A stretch of 64,000 nucleotides of DNA from Pelagibius sp. Alg239-R121 (GTDB taxonomy: Bacteria; Pseudomonadota; Alphaproteobacteria; Kiloniellales; Kiloniellaceae). Positions 45,148-54,540 of this stretch are shown in pieces. The position numbers and the translations under genes were made by a program. The notes beneath the pieces are model-generated. The model did no database searches. It was not told the DNA's origin and worked only from the letters and a program-made list of their open reading frames with translations. Numbering within the stretch: position 1 is the stretch's first letter; each line of letters opens with the position of its first letter. The stretch is from the NCBI RefSeq assembly GCF_947331435.1, contig NZ_CAMZOF010000001.1, positions 62,001 to 126,000 on the forward strand, given 5' to 3'.

Positions 45148-45327
45148 ATTCTGGCGTATTTATTTCTAACAAACGTTACAAATATCTGGAAATTAACCGA
45201 ACTCTAAACTTTTTTACTCAGGTTCCATTCCTAAGAACACTAACAATCCAAGATGTTAGCGCTCTTGAGAACGAGCACTGTCTATTGAAACCGTCAAGAC
45301 CGTGCATCGTCCTCTAACAATAGGAAG

Positions 45328-45402
45328 TTGAGGCTGGTTCGACTGTGTTCCTTGAATCAGGATTAAGCGGTCAGCCTCTAACCGACGGAGAAGACCTCCG
45401 TC
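45328..45402 (+). promoter_or_regulatory. Structured leader before the GIY-YIG-like gene
   Basis: GAGGCTG (45330-45336) pairs with CAGCCTC (45372-45378), enclosing a possible TCCT-TGAATC-AGGA hairpin; then GACGGAG (45384-45390), AAGAC, CTCCGTC (45396-45402) forms a perfect seven-pair stem. The last stem ends 13 bases before the AGGAG ribosome site, so it may affect translation. The class of element is unknown. Confidence 0.5.
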
Positions 45403-45427
45403 TAGGGATTGGAACAGGAGTATCCAA

Positions 45428-45826
45428 GTGGCGTCACTCGATATGGATGGCCCCTTTGCTTTAGATAGTAAAGCGATACAGAGCAAGGTTGCCGGAAATC
45501 CGGGGAATTTTGCCTTGGGTACGATGACGGGCAACAAGCGCTTCGCTGTCCGCATTGTCGGAAGAAGCGACGACAACCTGCAGAAAACCCTGCTGAAGGA
45601 ACTCAAACGCGGCACCGGTCAGCCTGGCTTTTTTGCGCGGCTTTTTGCCGGCAAAAAGCGCATCAACGCTTTTAAATTCAGTCATGCCAGGGATGCGCAA
45701 GCCGCGTTCAGCAAGGAATGCCGGAACTTTCATAACTTCGGCGGTTCGAAAAAACTGGCAAACAAAGCCCACCCCGCGCCGCCGCCCGGCGTTAAGGCGG
45801 CCTGCGAATACTGCAAGGGTAAGTAA
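45428..45826 (+). CDS. Small GIY-YIG-like protein
   Basis: A 132-residue protein starting at a GTG with AGGAG seven bases upstream. N-P-G-N-F-A-L-G ... F-A-V-R-I-V-G-R-S resembles the G-x-Y ... Y-I-G-x-S core of GIY-YIG nucleases, with the later F-S-K-E-C-R-N-F-H-N-F (possible catalytic Glu) and A-N-K-A-H-P. It ends with C-E-Y-C, half of a possible zinc site. Both aromatic residues of the motif are altered (N-F for the tyrosine step, I-V-G for Y-I-G), so activity is uncertain. I have seen similar small proteins annotated as hypothetical. The function is unknown. Confidence 0.6.
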   Translation: MASLDMDGPFALDSKAIQSKVAGNPGNFALGTMTGNKRFAVRIVGRSDDNLQKTLLKELKRGTGQPGFFARLFAGKKRINAFKFSHARDAQAAFSKECRNFHNFGGSKKLANKAHPAPPPGVKAACEYCKGK

Positions 45827-45872
45827 AACCCCAGACCGGGAGCGGTCAGGCTCCCGGGACACCCGTGAACAT

Positions 45873-47465
45873 TTACGCCAGATCCTCGCCATCGAGGGCA
45901 CGCTGGATTAGGCGGCAACTCTCATCCAGACCATAGAGTGCAAAAAACGAGCCCAGGCGCGGTCCCTGTGACTGCCCCAGCAGAACCTCGTAGAGTGCTT
46001 TGAACCAATCGCGAAGATTGGCGAAATCGTGGTTTTTGCCGATCTCGTAAACCTGGGTCTGTATATCCTCCGCCGAGGTTCCTTCAGGCAATTCTTTCAG
46101 TTTAGCCAGCAGATCTTCCATCGCCGCACGTTCACTGTCGTTCGGACCCCGATAGCTCTTGGATGGCTTGACGAAGTCCTGATAATAACGGATTGCGTAG
46201 CCGATCAGGGAGTCCAGGAAAGGCGTATTCTCGGGCGTTGCCTCCGGCACATAGCGACCGACGAAGCCCCAAAGAACCGCGCTGTCCTCCGTATTGCAGA
46301 CACCCGCGAGGTTCAGCAGGATCCCGAAATTCAGCGGCGAAGATGCCGAAGGAACCTTTCCGGCGTGGATATGCCAGGCCGGGTTCTCAAGCTTGCGGTC
46401 CGGCTCTTCTTCTTTAACCTTTCCGGCAAAGGTCAGATAGTCATCGACCATGCGGGGAATGGCATCGAAGTAGAGGCGCTTCGCAGTGCGTGGCTTCTGA
46501 TACATGAAGAGCGCCAAGCTCTCCTGCGGAGCATACTGAAGCCATTCTTCGACCGACAGTCCGTTGCCCTTGGACTTGGAGATCTTTTCGCCCTGCTCGT
46601 CCAGGAACAGCTCGTAAGTGAAACCGCCCGGAGGCTTACCGCCAAGGGCCTTGGTAATGCGGCCACCGAGCTTAACCGAATCCATTAGATCCTTGCCCGA
46701 CATTTCGTAGTCGACATCGAGTGCATACCAGCGCATCGCCCAGTCCGGCTTCCACTGCAGCTTGCACTGTCCGCCCGTGACCGGCACCTCGACCAAATCA
46801 CCATCGGCGTCGCGGTAGACGACGGTTCCGCGGTTCGCATGCCGTTCGAGGATCGGGACCTGCAGCACCTGCCCGGTCTTCGGACAGACTGGCATGAAGG
46901 GGCTGTAGGTCTCCCGGCGCTCCGGCCCAAGGGACGGCAGCATAATCTTCTGGACCTCGTCGTACTGATGCAGAATCTTGCGCAGAGCATCGTCGAAGCG
47001 GCCCGCCTTGTAGAGTTCAGTCGAAGACTGAAACTCATAATGGAAACCGAAGCTGTCGAGGAAGCCGCGTAGCCGGGCATTATTGTGATGTCCGAAGCTT
47101 TCATATTCTCCGAAGGGATCCGGGATCGAGGTCAGAGCCCGTCCCAGGTTTTCGGTCAGCATTTCCTTGTTCGGAACGTTGTCGGGAACCTTGCGCAGGC
47201 CGTCCATGTCGTCTGAAAAGCAATAGAGCTTGGTCGGGATATCGCAGATCGTCTCGAAGGCATGACGCACCATTGAAGTCCGCACCACCTCGCCGAAGGT
47301 ACCGATATGCGGCAGGCCCGAAGGTCCGTATCCGGTTTCGAAGAGAACGTAGCCTTTCTCCGGCGTTTTCCCACCGATGCGCGCCAACAGATTGCGTGCT
47401 TCCTCGAAGGGCCAGGCCTTTGCCTGGAGGGCCAGTTCTCTTTCGCTCGACATATTGTCCGTCAC
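45873..47465 (-). CDS. lysS: Lysyl-tRNA synthetase, class I
   Basis: A 530-residue class I LysRS, the archaeal-type enzyme used by most alphaproteobacteria instead of the class II form. The HIGH-like motif is G-L-P-H-I-G-T-F and the KMSKS-like motif is K-I-S-K-S-K-G-N. It charges tRNA-Lys in the cytoplasm. Length is normal. It is divergent from the helicase gene across 196 bases and convergent with the GIY-YIG-like gene. Confidence 0.95.
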   Translation of the reverse strand: MTDNMSSERELALQAKAWPFEEARNLLARIGGKTPEKGYVLFETGYGPSGLPHIGTFGEVVRTSMVRHAFETICDIPTKLYCFSDDMDGLRKVPDNVPNKEMLTENLGRALTSIPDPFGEYESFGHHNNARLRGFLDSFGFHYEFQSSTELYKAGRFDDALRKILHQYDEVQKIMLPSLGPERRETYSPFMPVCPKTGQVLQVPILERHANRGTVVYRDADGDLVEVPVTGGQCKLQWKPDWAMRWYALDVDYEMSGKDLMDSVKLGGRITKALGGKPPGGFTYELFLDEQGEKISKSKGNGLSVEEWLQYAPQESLALFMYQKPRTAKRLYFDAIPRMVDDYLTFAGKVKEEEPDRKLENPAWHIHAGKVPSASSPLNFGILLNLAGVCNTEDSAVLWGFVGRYVPEATPENTPFLDSLIGYAIRYYQDFVKPSKSYRGPNDSERAAMEDLLAKLKELPEGTSAEDIQTQVYEIGKNHDFANLRDWFKALYEVLLGQSQGPRLGSFFALYGLDESCRLIQRALDGEDLA

Positions 47466-47661
47466 TTACGTTTGCTTAGCCGGTCTGGGCGACCGTAGAT
47501 TGGAAAAAAGCAGCTGTTCTCTATAAACAGTCCGCAAAGGTGGGGCGAAACTAGGCGCGCGGGGCCGGGAGGTCAACTTTGCATCGGCAGGGTTTGGTTA
47601 TCTTTCCAAGACCTGTCTTCCGCCGTGACCTGCATTGGATTCTATCGATATACTCCGCGCC

Positions 47662-50520
47662 ATGTCCCGAAGGAATGAAGTTCCTGCGGCGCGCGGCGCC
47701 AATCACGACGCGGCCCCGCCCAGCGACCGCAACCCTCAGCCACCAGGCTTGCAGCTGCCGGCAGCTCCTATGCTGGCGGTTGGCCTGACCCGCGCCGTAT
47801 GGCTGGATCAGGATGGGGAGTTGAGTGAACTTTCACTGCGCGAAGCTGCCAATCGCGCACGCAACGAAGCCCCAATTCTGTGCCATGCAAAGGCAGTGGC
47901 GCGGCGCATGGGTTGCGATCCCTTTCCGGCGTACGATTTACTCGAACTTTTTGCCTTCGTTCGGCCTGCGCGCTTTTGCACGCCGACGCCGCGCGGTTTG
48001 GCCAACGAACTGGGACTGCCGACGCCCGACAGCCTGGATGCCGAAGCCAGCATCCTGCCGCAGATTGCCCTGGGCCTGCTGCGGGAACTGGCAGCGCACA
48101 GCAGCCGCCGAGACCCTTCGGCACGTGATATCGCCTGGGCCATGGCCCGGACCGGCTGGCGATGGGGCCCCGCGGCGCTCTCCGCCGTCGAGGTGATGGA
48201 TAGTGGTGATGAGCGGCACCGGGCAAGGGGCCTTCATGTCTGGGATTTTCTCGCTGAATGGAGTGAAACGGCGCCACCTGCGCCGCCGGGAAGTGACACC
48301 GTATCAGCGAGCGAGGCACGCCAACGCCTGGCTGAACTGCTGGACAGCGATTCTGAGGCCCGGCCACAACAGGCGGATTACGCCTCTGCGGTTAGTCAAG
48401 CTTTCGCACCACGTACTGCCGCCGAGCAACCTAATCTCGTCCTTGCCGAAGCCGGGACCGGAACAGGAAAAACCTTGGGTTACATCGCACCTGCGAGCCT
48501 CTGGGCACAAAAGAATGCGGGACCGGTCTGGATCTCGACCTATACCCGGAACCTGCAACGACAACTCGATGACGAACTCTCCAAACTCTACCCGGAACCG
48601 CGTTTGAAGTCAGAGCGGGTGGTGATCCGCAAAGGGCGGGAGAATTATCTCTGCCTGCTGAACTTCGACGAAGCAGTGACCGGACTTTCGGCTCGGCCCA
48701 GTGACGGTGTCGCCATCGGCCTGATGGCGCGCTGGGCCGCCTGGACCCGCGACGGCGACATGGTCGGCGGCGACTTTCCAGGATGGCTCGCGGATCTGCT
48801 GGGCCGCGCTAAAACCCTCGGCCTGACCGACCGGCGCGGTGAATGCATCTATTCGGCTTGTGCTCACTACCGTAAATGTTTCATCGAACGCAATCTCAGG
48901 AAGGCAAAACAGGCCGAAATTGTCGTGGCCAACCATGCGCTCGTGATGATCCAGGCAGCACTGGGCGGGGGGGAGGACGGCCAATTGCCCACCCACTACG
49001 TGCTGGATGAGGGACATCACGTCTTCGATGCCGCCGACAGTGCTTTCGCCGCCCATCTCTCAGGACAGGAAACCCATGACCTGCGCCGCTGGCTGCTAGG
49101 CGGTGAGCAAAGCGGGCGTTCCGCCGGCCGCGCGCGTGGTCTGCGGAGAAGACTGGAGGACCTGGTTGCCGCCAATCCGGACCTGACCGAATTGCTCAAC
49201 AAGACCCTACAAGCTGCAAGCGTCCTGCCTGGAGAGTCGTGGCATCAGAGAATCGCCGACGGACGGACGACAGGACCCGCGGAGCAATTTCTGTGGGGCG
49301 TGCGCCAGCAGGTCTACGCACGCAGCAGCGGGCACGACAGCCCCTACAGTCTAGAGGTCGATGCACGGCCAGCCGAACCGGAACTGCAGGCGGCAGCAGC
49401 GGCGCTGAAAGAGGCTTTGGTCAACGTCCTGAAGCCCATGGAGGGTCTGAAGAAGGGCCTGCAGGCGCGGTTGGATGACGATGCCGACAAGCTTGACAGC
49501 GACACGCGGCGCCGGATCGAAGCCTCGTGCCGAAGCCTGGAGCGGCGCGGACAGCTACAGATTACGGCCTGGTGTGCCATGCTGGATGCTCTGCAGGCCG
49601 ATACGCCACCGGAGTTCACCGACTGGTTTGCGGTCGAGCGCAACGGTGGTCACGACATCGATGTCGGGATGTTCAGGCATTGGAAAGACCCGACCATCCC
49701 CTTTGCCGACGCGGTCCTGCGCAACGCGCAGGGCCTGGTCATCACCTCGGCAACCCTGACCGACCAACCGGGGAGCGGTTCGAAGGAATCGGAAGATGAT
49801 TCAGCCGATGTCATGTGGAAAGCGGCGGAACTGCGAACCGGAGCGCTTCACATGGAGAATCCCGCGATCCGGGCTCTGGTGGCTTCACCCTTCGACTATG
49901 AAAAACAGACCAGGGTCTACGTGATCTCGGACGTCCGAAAAGATGACCTGACCCAGGTCGCCGCGGCCTATCGCGAACTGTTTCTGGCTTCAGGCGGCGG
50001 TGCGCTTGGGTTGTTCACAGCCATTTCGCGGCTGCGCGCCGTGCGCCAGCGTCTCGTCGAGCCTCTGGAACAGGCAGGCCTGGACCTCTACGCGCAGCAT
50101 GTCGATGCCATGGATATCTCCACCCTGGTCGACATCTTCCGCGACGAAGTCGACTCCTGCCTGCTGGGCACGGACGCAGTGCGGGACGGCGTCGACGTGC
50201 CGGGTGATGCGCTGCGACTCATCGTTTTCGATCGGGTGCCCTGGCCGCGGCCCGACATTCAACACCGTGAGCGGCGCAAGCTGTTCGGAGGACGGTCCTA
50301 TGACGACCGGCTCGTGCGCCTGAAACTACGGCAGGCCTTTGGACGGCTCGTCCGCCGGGACCGGGATCGTGGCATCTTTGTCCTGCTGGATCCCATGATG
50401 CCGTCACGGCTGCATGGTGCTTTCCCCAAGGGTGTGGTGCCTCAAAAGGTTGGACTGGCACAGGCGGTGGACGAAATCAGCAGCTTTTTCAGTAAAGACG
50501 ACACGGATCCGTTCAACTGA
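47662..50520 (+). CDS. DinG/Rad3-like ATP-dependent DNA helicase
   Basis: A 952-residue superfamily 2 helicase. Walker A is A-E-A-G-T-G-T-G-K-T; a four-cysteine [4Fe-4S] arrangement is suggested by N-Y-L-C-L followed by G-E-C-I-Y-S-A-C-A-H-Y-R-K-C; motif II is V-L-D-E-G-H-H; the last motif is R-Q-A-F-G-R-L-V-R-R. The N-terminal ~150 residues (P-I-L-C-H-A-K-A, A-Y-D-L-L-E-L-F) resemble a decayed DEDDh exonuclease domain. It probably unwinds DNA 5' to 3' in repair. The ATG at 47662 is chosen; the frame opens at a TTG at 47635. Its end overlaps the AEC gene by eight bases. Confidence 0.88.
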   Translation: MSRRNEVPAARGANHDAAPPSDRNPQPPGLQLPAAPMLAVGLTRAVWLDQDGELSELSLREAANRARNEAPILCHAKAVARRMGCDPFPAYDLLELFAFVRPARFCTPTPRGLANELGLPTPDSLDAEASILPQIALGLLRELAAHSSRRDPSARDIAWAMARTGWRWGPAALSAVEVMDSGDERHRARGLHVWDFLAEWSETAPPAPPGSDTVSASEARQRLAELLDSDSEARPQQADYASAVSQAFAPRTAAEQPNLVLAEAGTGTGKTLGYIAPASLWAQKNAGPVWISTYTRNLQRQLDDELSKLYPEPRLKSERVVIRKGRENYLCLLNFDEAVTGLSARPSDGVAIGLMARWAAWTRDGDMVGGDFPGWLADLLGRAKTLGLTDRRGECIYSACAHYRKCFIERNLRKAKQAEIVVANHALVMIQAALGGGEDGQLPTHYVLDEGHHVFDAADSAFAAHLSGQETHDLRRWLLGGEQSGRSAGRARGLRRRLEDLVAANPDLTELLNKTLQAASVLPGESWHQRIADGRTTGPAEQFLWGVRQQVYARSSGHDSPYSLEVDARPAEPELQAAAAALKEALVNVLKPMEGLKKGLQARLDDDADKLDSDTRRRIEASCRSLERRGQLQITAWCAMLDALQADTPPEFTDWFAVERNGGHDIDVGMFRHWKDPTIPFADAVLRNAQGLVITSATLTDQPGSGSKESEDDSADVMWKAAELRTGALHMENPAIRALVASPFDYEKQTRVYVISDVRKDDLTQVAAAYRELFLASGGGALGLFTAISRLRAVRQRLVEPLEQAGLDLYAQHVDAMDISTLVDIFRDEVDSCLLGTDAVRDGVDVPGDALRLIVFDRVPWPRPDIQHRERRKLFGGRSYDDRLVRLKLRQAFGRLVRRDRDRGIFVLLDPMMPSRLHGAFPKGVVPQKVGLAQAVDEISSFFSKDDTDPFN

Positions 50521-51451
50521 TCCGAAGCAGGTTCAGCAGGGCGGAAATCGTCACGACCGAAACCACCGTCGAAATCATGATCGTAGCCGTCGAGCGTTGA
50601 GTATAGATGTCGTAGCGCTGAGCCAGAACGAAGACCAGAGCTCCGGTTGGCAGTGACGCCATGATCACTGCTGAAGCGGCCCAGACCGGATCCATGTCCA
50701 TCACTCCGAATGCCAGCCAGGCAGCAAGCAGCGGGTGCAGGATCAGCTTTAGCAGAACCAGTACCGATATCTCACCCGCACCAGCGGTGAAGGAACGGCC
50801 GACCATGAAAAGCCCCATGGCGAAGAGGGCACAAGGGCCCGCAGAAGCCGCCAGAAGGTCACAAAAGGCGCTGACGGCGACGGGGAGCGGGATGCCAGCC
50901 GCCGAAAACAGCAGGCCGACGAGGGCAGACATCACAAGGGGGCTGGAAAAGACACCCATGACGGCATTGCGGAGGATTGCCAGGCCGCCGCTCTTTTGAT
51001 TGAGATCGACTTCGATGATGACCGTCGCGAGAGCCAGCACCACCGTACCGTTCAGAACCGTCGCAATCACGCCCGGCAAGGCTGCGCGCTCACCGAAGGC
51101 CAGGAGCAAAAGCGGAATGCCCATATAGCCGGTGTTCGAGAAGACTGCTGTCAGACCATTGAGACCCAGAGCACCGATTCGATTGGGAAATGCGAAGGTG
51201 GCTACCAGCATTGCCACCCCAAAGGTGCCCAGAATGCCGCCGCCAATGGCCAAGAGATACTGGGTATTGAAAATCTGTGCTACTTCGACCCGCGACATGG
51301 AAACGATGAACAAGGCGGGTAGGGACACGTAGTAGACAAAGGCATTCAGCGCTTCGCCGCTGGATTCCCCTAAAATATTGAAACGACCGGCAAGGTAGCC
51401 GGCCAGCATAATCCCAAAAACGGGCAAAACGACGTTTAGTACTGCATCCAT
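50513..51451 (-). CDS. AEC family transporter
   Basis: A 312-residue membrane protein with about ten helices of the auxin-efflux-carrier family: V-L-P-V-F-G-I-M-L-A-G-Y-L-A-G-R at the start, F-S-N-T-G-Y-M-G-I-P in the middle, and A-S-L-P-T-G-A-L-V-F-V-L-A near the end. Bacterial members include malonate and malate carriers. The substrate is unknown. The ATG at 51451 (M-D-A-V-L) is preferred over an upstream start that would add 63 non-conserved residues. It is convergent and overlapping with the helicase gene. Confidence 0.88.
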   Translation of the reverse strand: MDAVLNVVLPVFGIMLAGYLAGRFNILGESSGEALNAFVYYVSLPALFIVSMSRVEVAQIFNTQYLLAIGGGILGTFGVAMLVATFAFPNRIGALGLNGLTAVFSNTGYMGIPLLLLAFGERAALPGVIATVLNGTVVLALATVIIEVDLNQKSGGLAILRNAVMGVFSSPLVMSALVGLLFSAAGIPLPVAVSAFCDLLAASAGPCALFAMGLFMVGRSFTAGAGEISVLVLLKLILHPLLAAWLAFGVMDMDPVWAASAVIMASLPTGALVFVLAQRYDIYTQRSTATIMISTVVSVVTISALLNLLRIS

Positions 51452-51674
51452 GGCCGCGGAAACTGCCTTCCATGCAGCAAACTGTCGAGTGCCGAATTTG
51501 CATCGCTCCCTTGCAACTTCGCATGATGGCGGTATATAGCCAGTGTCGCTGCGGACAGGACCAGGGCCGGACAATCCTCCTGCCCACCAGGTTTGCAGCG
51601 GCGGTTCCGTTTGAACGATTGCCCACAGCGTTATCAGCAAGCCTTTTCAGTATAGAGAGAAGCGAGCCGTCCAT

Positions 51675-52079
51675 ATGATCGACCATCATGCCGCCCTGAT
51701 TTACACCATGGTCTTGGTGTCCGCCGCCGACCGTGAAATGACGGACTCCGAACTGTTGACCATCGGCGACGTGGTCAAGCATCTGCCGGTCTTTCAGGAC
51801 TACGAAGAAGGCAAACTGCTTGAGACTTCGCGCGACTGCGCCGTCCTACTCAACAACGACGATGGTCTGGAGCGCGTTCTGAACGTCATCCTGGCCGGAT
51901 TGCCCGAAAAGCTGAGGGAAACCGCCTACGCCCTCGCCTGTGACGTCGCGGCGTCCGATGGCGAAGTCAGCCAGGAAGAGCTGCGTCTACTGGAACTGCT
52001 GCGCCACCGCCTTCAGGTCGGCCGCCTGCCCGCCGCCGCCATCGAGCGAGGCGCCCGGGCACGCTTTATGACGCTTTAA
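51675..52079 (+). CDS. TerB-like (tellurite resistance family) protein
   Basis: A 134-residue all-helical protein with two similar metal-site-like segments, V-S-A-A-D-R-E-M-T-D-S-E and V-A-A-S-D-G-E-V-S-Q-E-E, the TerB hallmark. TerB-fold proteins are cytoplasmic and of unclear biochemical role; tellurite resistance itself is not implied. It is flanked by a divergent AEC gene and precedes ctaA by 168 bases. Confidence 0.85.
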   Translation: MIDHHAALIYTMVLVSAADREMTDSELLTIGDVVKHLPVFQDYEEGKLLETSRDCAVLLNNDDGLERVLNVILAGLPEKLRETAYALACDVAASDGEVSQEELRLLELLRHRLQVGRLPAAAIERGARARFMTL

Positions 52080-52247
52080 AACGCTTCTGCACTTCACATG
52101 CCATAGTTTCAGCCTCAGCAACCTCGGGGGATGCCGGCAGTGCATTGCCGCATCTATTGGACACTTGGCCCTGTCCGCGGCAGGGACTAGATTGTCTCCC
52201 GGCCGCGGTAGCGGTGTAACCAGGGTTTTGCCGGGTGCAGATAAGTC

Positions 52248-53366
52248 ATGAACGCGAGCCTGTCAGTTTCCACACAGACTGCCTCAAGCGACTCAGACCG
52301 GAATGTCGGCGTCTGGCTGCTTGTCTGCTGTGCGATGATCCTGGCAATGGCGGTGATTGGCGCAATTACGCGCCTGACTGAATCCGGGCTTTCGATCATG
52401 GAGTGGGCGCCTGTTATGGGGGCGCTGCCACCTCTCTCCGATGCCGAGTGGCAGCGCGTCTTCGGACTTTACCGCCAGATCCCCGAATATCAGCAGGTGA
52501 ACGCCGGGATGAGCCTTGAGGAATTCAAGACCATCTTCTGGTGGGAATTCATCCATCGCCTCTGGGGCCGTCTCATCGGTGTGGTCTTCGCCGTCCCCTT
52601 TTTCTGGTTCCTTCTCCGCGGCCAGCTGAAACGAAGCCTGATTCCACATTTAGTCGTGATGTTTCTGCTCGGCGGCCTGCAAGGCGGCCTGGGCTGGTAC
52701 ATGGTCGCGAGCGGCTTCGCCGACCGTACAGACGTAAGCCAATATCGCCTGACGGCGCATCTGCTGCTGGCCATCGCGATCTACGCCTACATCCTATGGG
52801 TCGCATTCGGACTCCTCCTTCCTCGTCCACCGGCATCGCCGGCCGTGAACCTGGCCGGACTGCGGCGTTCGGTCATCGGATTGATCTGTCTGATCACGGT
52901 GACGATCGCTTCAGGCGGCTTCGTCGCCGGCCTGAACGCAGGTCTGATTTACAATACTTTTCCCCTGATGGACGGCGATTGGATCCCGGACGATTATGCG
53001 GCGATCTCACCATTCCTGTTGAATTTCTTCGAAAACATCGCTGCGGTGCAGTTCAACCACCGGGTACTGGCCGTGGCCAGCGCCTGTGCCGTATTGTTAC
53101 TGTGGTTCTGGTCCCGCCGCATGGCGCTTTCGGACGCCGCCCAAGGAGCGTTTTCCCTTCTATTAGCTGGCGTAGCCGTACAGGTCGCGCTGGGAATTTC
53201 AACCCTGATCCTAGTGGTGCCGATTTGGCTCGGCGCCTTGCATCAGGCAGGAGCCATCCTGTTGCTTTCCCTGGCTTTTTGGGTACTGCATCATCTACGC
53301 AGCGCAGAGCACGGGCAGGACGACTCAACGGTGCAACGAAGTTATGGAACCGTAAAATGTCAGTAA
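52248..53366 (+). CDS. ctaA: Heme A synthase CtaA (COX15 type)
   Basis: A 372-residue inner-membrane protein with eight helices that oxidises heme O to heme A for cytochrome c oxidase. The four conserved heme-binding histidines appear in W-E-F-I-H-R-L-W-G-R, R-L-T-A-H-L-L-L-A, F-N-H-R-V-L-A and G-A-L-H-Q-A-G-A. The glycine-rich T-R-L-T-E-S-G-L-S-I start motif is normal. Its last 10 bases overlap the next gene, suggesting coupling. Confidence 0.93.
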   Translation: MNASLSVSTQTASSDSDRNVGVWLLVCCAMILAMAVIGAITRLTESGLSIMEWAPVMGALPPLSDAEWQRVFGLYRQIPEYQQVNAGMSLEEFKTIFWWEFIHRLWGRLIGVVFAVPFFWFLLRGQLKRSLIPHLVVMFLLGGLQGGLGWYMVASGFADRTDVSQYRLTAHLLLAIAIYAYILWVAFGLLLPRPPASPAVNLAGLRRSVIGLICLITVTIASGGFVAGLNAGLIYNTFPLMDGDWIPDDYAAISPFLLNFFENIAAVQFNHRVLAVASACAVLLLWFWSRRMALSDAAQGAFSLLLAGVAVQVALGISTLILVVPIWLGALHQAGAILLLSLAFWVLHHLRSAEHGQDDSTVQRSYGTVKCQ

Positions 53367-54481
53367 GCGGCGATTCCGTCAGCGACGCATCCCTCAACAA
53401 ATTGGGTGAGCAGGACCTCGCGATCCCGGACGCTCCCCTTCCGGTGTCGGTTTTGACAGGTTTTCTGGGCAGCGGCAAAACGACGGTCCTGCGCCATCTT
53501 CTGGAACAGCCCGATATGGCGAACGTCGCGGTGATCGTTAATGAATTCGGCGAAATAGGCCTAGACCACATGCTGGTCGAGAATGCCAAGGAAGATACCG
53601 TCCTGCTGAGCAGCGGTTGTCTGTGCTGCACCGTTCGCGGCGACTTGGTAGAGACTATGCGCAAGCTATTCAAGCAGCGCGTCCGGCGCGAGGTCCCACC
53701 CTTCGACCGACTGGTCATTGAGACCACGGGCCTCGCCGATCCGGCACCGATCCTGCAAACCCTGATGAACGATCCTTTCCTGGTCGAACGCTTTCGCCTG
53801 GATGGAGTGATCGCAACAGTCGATGCGGCCAACGGCGGCAACACACTGGACAATCATTTCGAGTCGGTGAAGCAGGCTGCAGTGGCTGACCGTCTTCTTT
53901 TGACCAAGACCGATGTCGCCGATGCCGCAACGGCAGAGGTCTTGATGCTGCGGTTGAAGGAACTAAATCCAGCAGCTCCAATCCTTCCGGTCGCTCAAGG
54001 TGCGGTTGAACCCTCAGCTCTCTTTAACGCCGGGCTTTACGACCCGACCACCAAGAGTCTGGATGTGCAACGCTGGCTGAAAACCGAGGCGTACGACACG
54101 CCAGATGCCGCGCAACACCACGAACACAATCACGGCGGAGGGCATCATCATGACGTAAATCGTCACGATGCCAGCATCCGTGCTTTTTGCATCACCCGCG
54201 ACGAACCACTGAACTGGGACCGCCTGAACTCCTGGGTCGAGATGCTGATCATGCTTTACGGAGGGAATCTGCTGCGCATCAAAGGCATCCTGAACATTGA
54301 AGACAGCGACGGGCCGATTGTGATCCATGGCGTGCAGCATATGTTTCACCCGCCGATGCAGCTGGAGAGCTGGCCGGATGACGATCATCGCTCACGCCTG
54401 GTCTTCATTACCCGCGACCTGGAGCGGGAAATGTTCGAACACACCCTGGAAGCCTTTGCCGGCGGGTCCGATCTGACCTGA
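53357..54481 (+). CDS. CobW/ZNG1-type GTP-binding metal chaperone
   Basis: A 374-residue G3E GTPase. Walker A is G-F-L-G-S-G-K-T-T; the metal-binding C-L-C-C motif is in S-G-C-L-C-C-T-V-R-G; N-E-F-G-E-I and T-K-T-D complete the GTPase core. A His-rich loop (H-H-E-H-N-H then H-H-H-D-V-N-R-H) at about residues 255-275 suits zinc or another divalent metal. The C-terminal CobW domain follows. It overlaps ctaA by 10 bases, so it may supply or check metal during oxidase assembly, though zinc homeostasis is the usual family role. Confidence 0.88.
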   Translation: MSVSGDSVSDASLNKLGEQDLAIPDAPLPVSVLTGFLGSGKTTVLRHLLEQPDMANVAVIVNEFGEIGLDHMLVENAKEDTVLLSSGCLCCTVRGDLVETMRKLFKQRVRREVPPFDRLVIETTGLADPAPILQTLMNDPFLVERFRLDGVIATVDAANGGNTLDNHFESVKQAAVADRLLLTKTDVADAATAEVLMLRLKELNPAAPILPVAQGAVEPSALFNAGLYDPTTKSLDVQRWLKTEAYDTPDAAQHHEHNHGGGHHHDVNRHDASIRAFCITRDEPLNWDRLNSWVEMLIMLYGGNLLRIKGILNIEDSDGPIVIHGVQHMFHPPMQLESWPDDDHRSRLVFITRDLEREMFEHTLEAFAGGSDLT

Positions 54482-54540
54482 CGACCGGCAAGATCACATT
54501 CCGCTGTGCAGGCCTTTACAGTCCGGGATAAAATAATCGC

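Noticed and set aside
45148-45327. Small plus-strand frame (64 codons from 45123) as a gene
   Set aside because: It starts within the aminotransferase gene, has no ribosome site and lies in AT-rich intergenic DNA; composition does not look coding.
52541-53356. N-terminal extension of the CobW-type gene (272 codons open in frame)
   Set aside because: The extension runs through ctaA in another frame and is Arg/Pro-rich; the ATG at 53357 begins the normal family sequence.
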